Below, one piece after another: positions 5,031 to 5,031 of a DNA stretch of 5,031 nucleotides. The notes below the pieces were generated by a model. That model was not told the DNA's origin and searched no databases. It was given only the letters and a program-made list of their open reading frames with translations. This DNA is from Deltaproteobacteria bacterium (GTDB lineage: Bacteria > Desulfobacterota > Desulfarculia > Adiutricales > Adiutricaceae): the NCBI GenBank assembly GCA_031279155.1, contig JAITJB010000169.1:1-5031 (forward strand). Direction: 5' to 3'. How positions within the stretch are numbered: position 1 is the first letter of the stretch; every line of letters begins with the position of its first letter. The translations under genes were made by a program, and so were the position numbers.

Positions 5031-5031
5031 T

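Larger units (their letters stand above)
4796..5031. other. Unassigned window end, no confident gene
   Basis: After the tRNA terminator I see no gene I can name. On the + strand a good ribosome binding site GGGAG (4935-4939) stands five bases before ATG 4945, but that frame stops after ten codons (MNVLPWIALK, TAG at 4975-4977). A longer + frame (4827-5027) begins at a TTG with no Shine-Dalgarno and resembles nothing I know. On the - strand a frame is open from the window edge to 4881. The stretch could be a leader with a short peptide, a gene end coming from the right, or a decayed gene. Confidence 0.4.

Overview
The window reads as an ordinary bacterial chromosome segment carrying four protein genes and one tRNA, all on the + strand. 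The host is Gram-negative in style: a sigma-54 activator, Shine-Dalgarno-led starts and a bacterial initiator tRNA. The coding DNA mixes GCC/GGC codons with very frequent TTA leucine codons, and the spacers are strikingly A-rich. GAF-type sigma-54 activators and SUMF1-domain proteins together would suit a Desulfobacterota-like (former Deltaproteobacteria) organism. That assignment is an inference from gene content; no taxonomic marker was compared.

Layout. Positions 1-106 are a leader with interleaved inverted repeats and A-tracts. A NimA/PNPOx-type flavoprotein (107-574) follows and overlaps by 25 nt a NifA-like GAF/AAA+/Fis sigma-54 activator (550-2199). The two are probably co-transcribed and translationally coupled. 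Positions 2200-2429 hold an A-tract array, a good sigma-70 promoter (2322-2350) and a compact multi-stem leader RNA (2362-2412) directly against the Shine-Dalgarno of a YfeH-like bile acid:sodium symporter family transporter (2430-3416). After 43 nt with no terminator comes a zinc-ribbon/SUMF1 protein (3460-4497), whose Shine-Dalgarno lies partly inside a small hairpin. The spacer 4498-4638 holds a long stem without a U-tract, an imperfect palindrome and a strong extended -10 promoter. This promoter drives an initiator tRNA-fMet (4639-4714) that ends at a textbook intrinsic terminator (4755-4795). The last 236 bases have no gene I can identify with confidence; they contain an inverted repeat and a possible minus-strand gene end.

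How the parts may work together. The flavoprotein and activator form one unit in which a small-molecule or redox signal could reach sigma-54 transcription, but no convincing -24/-12 promoter was found here, so the target is unknown. The transporter and SUMF1 protein look like a second operon controlled from the structured leader. I see no mobile element, CRISPR array or clear defence system. The most novel-looking items are the two structured 5' leaders, the SUMF1 protein lacking one catalytic-type cysteine, and the T1:T72 initiator tRNA.
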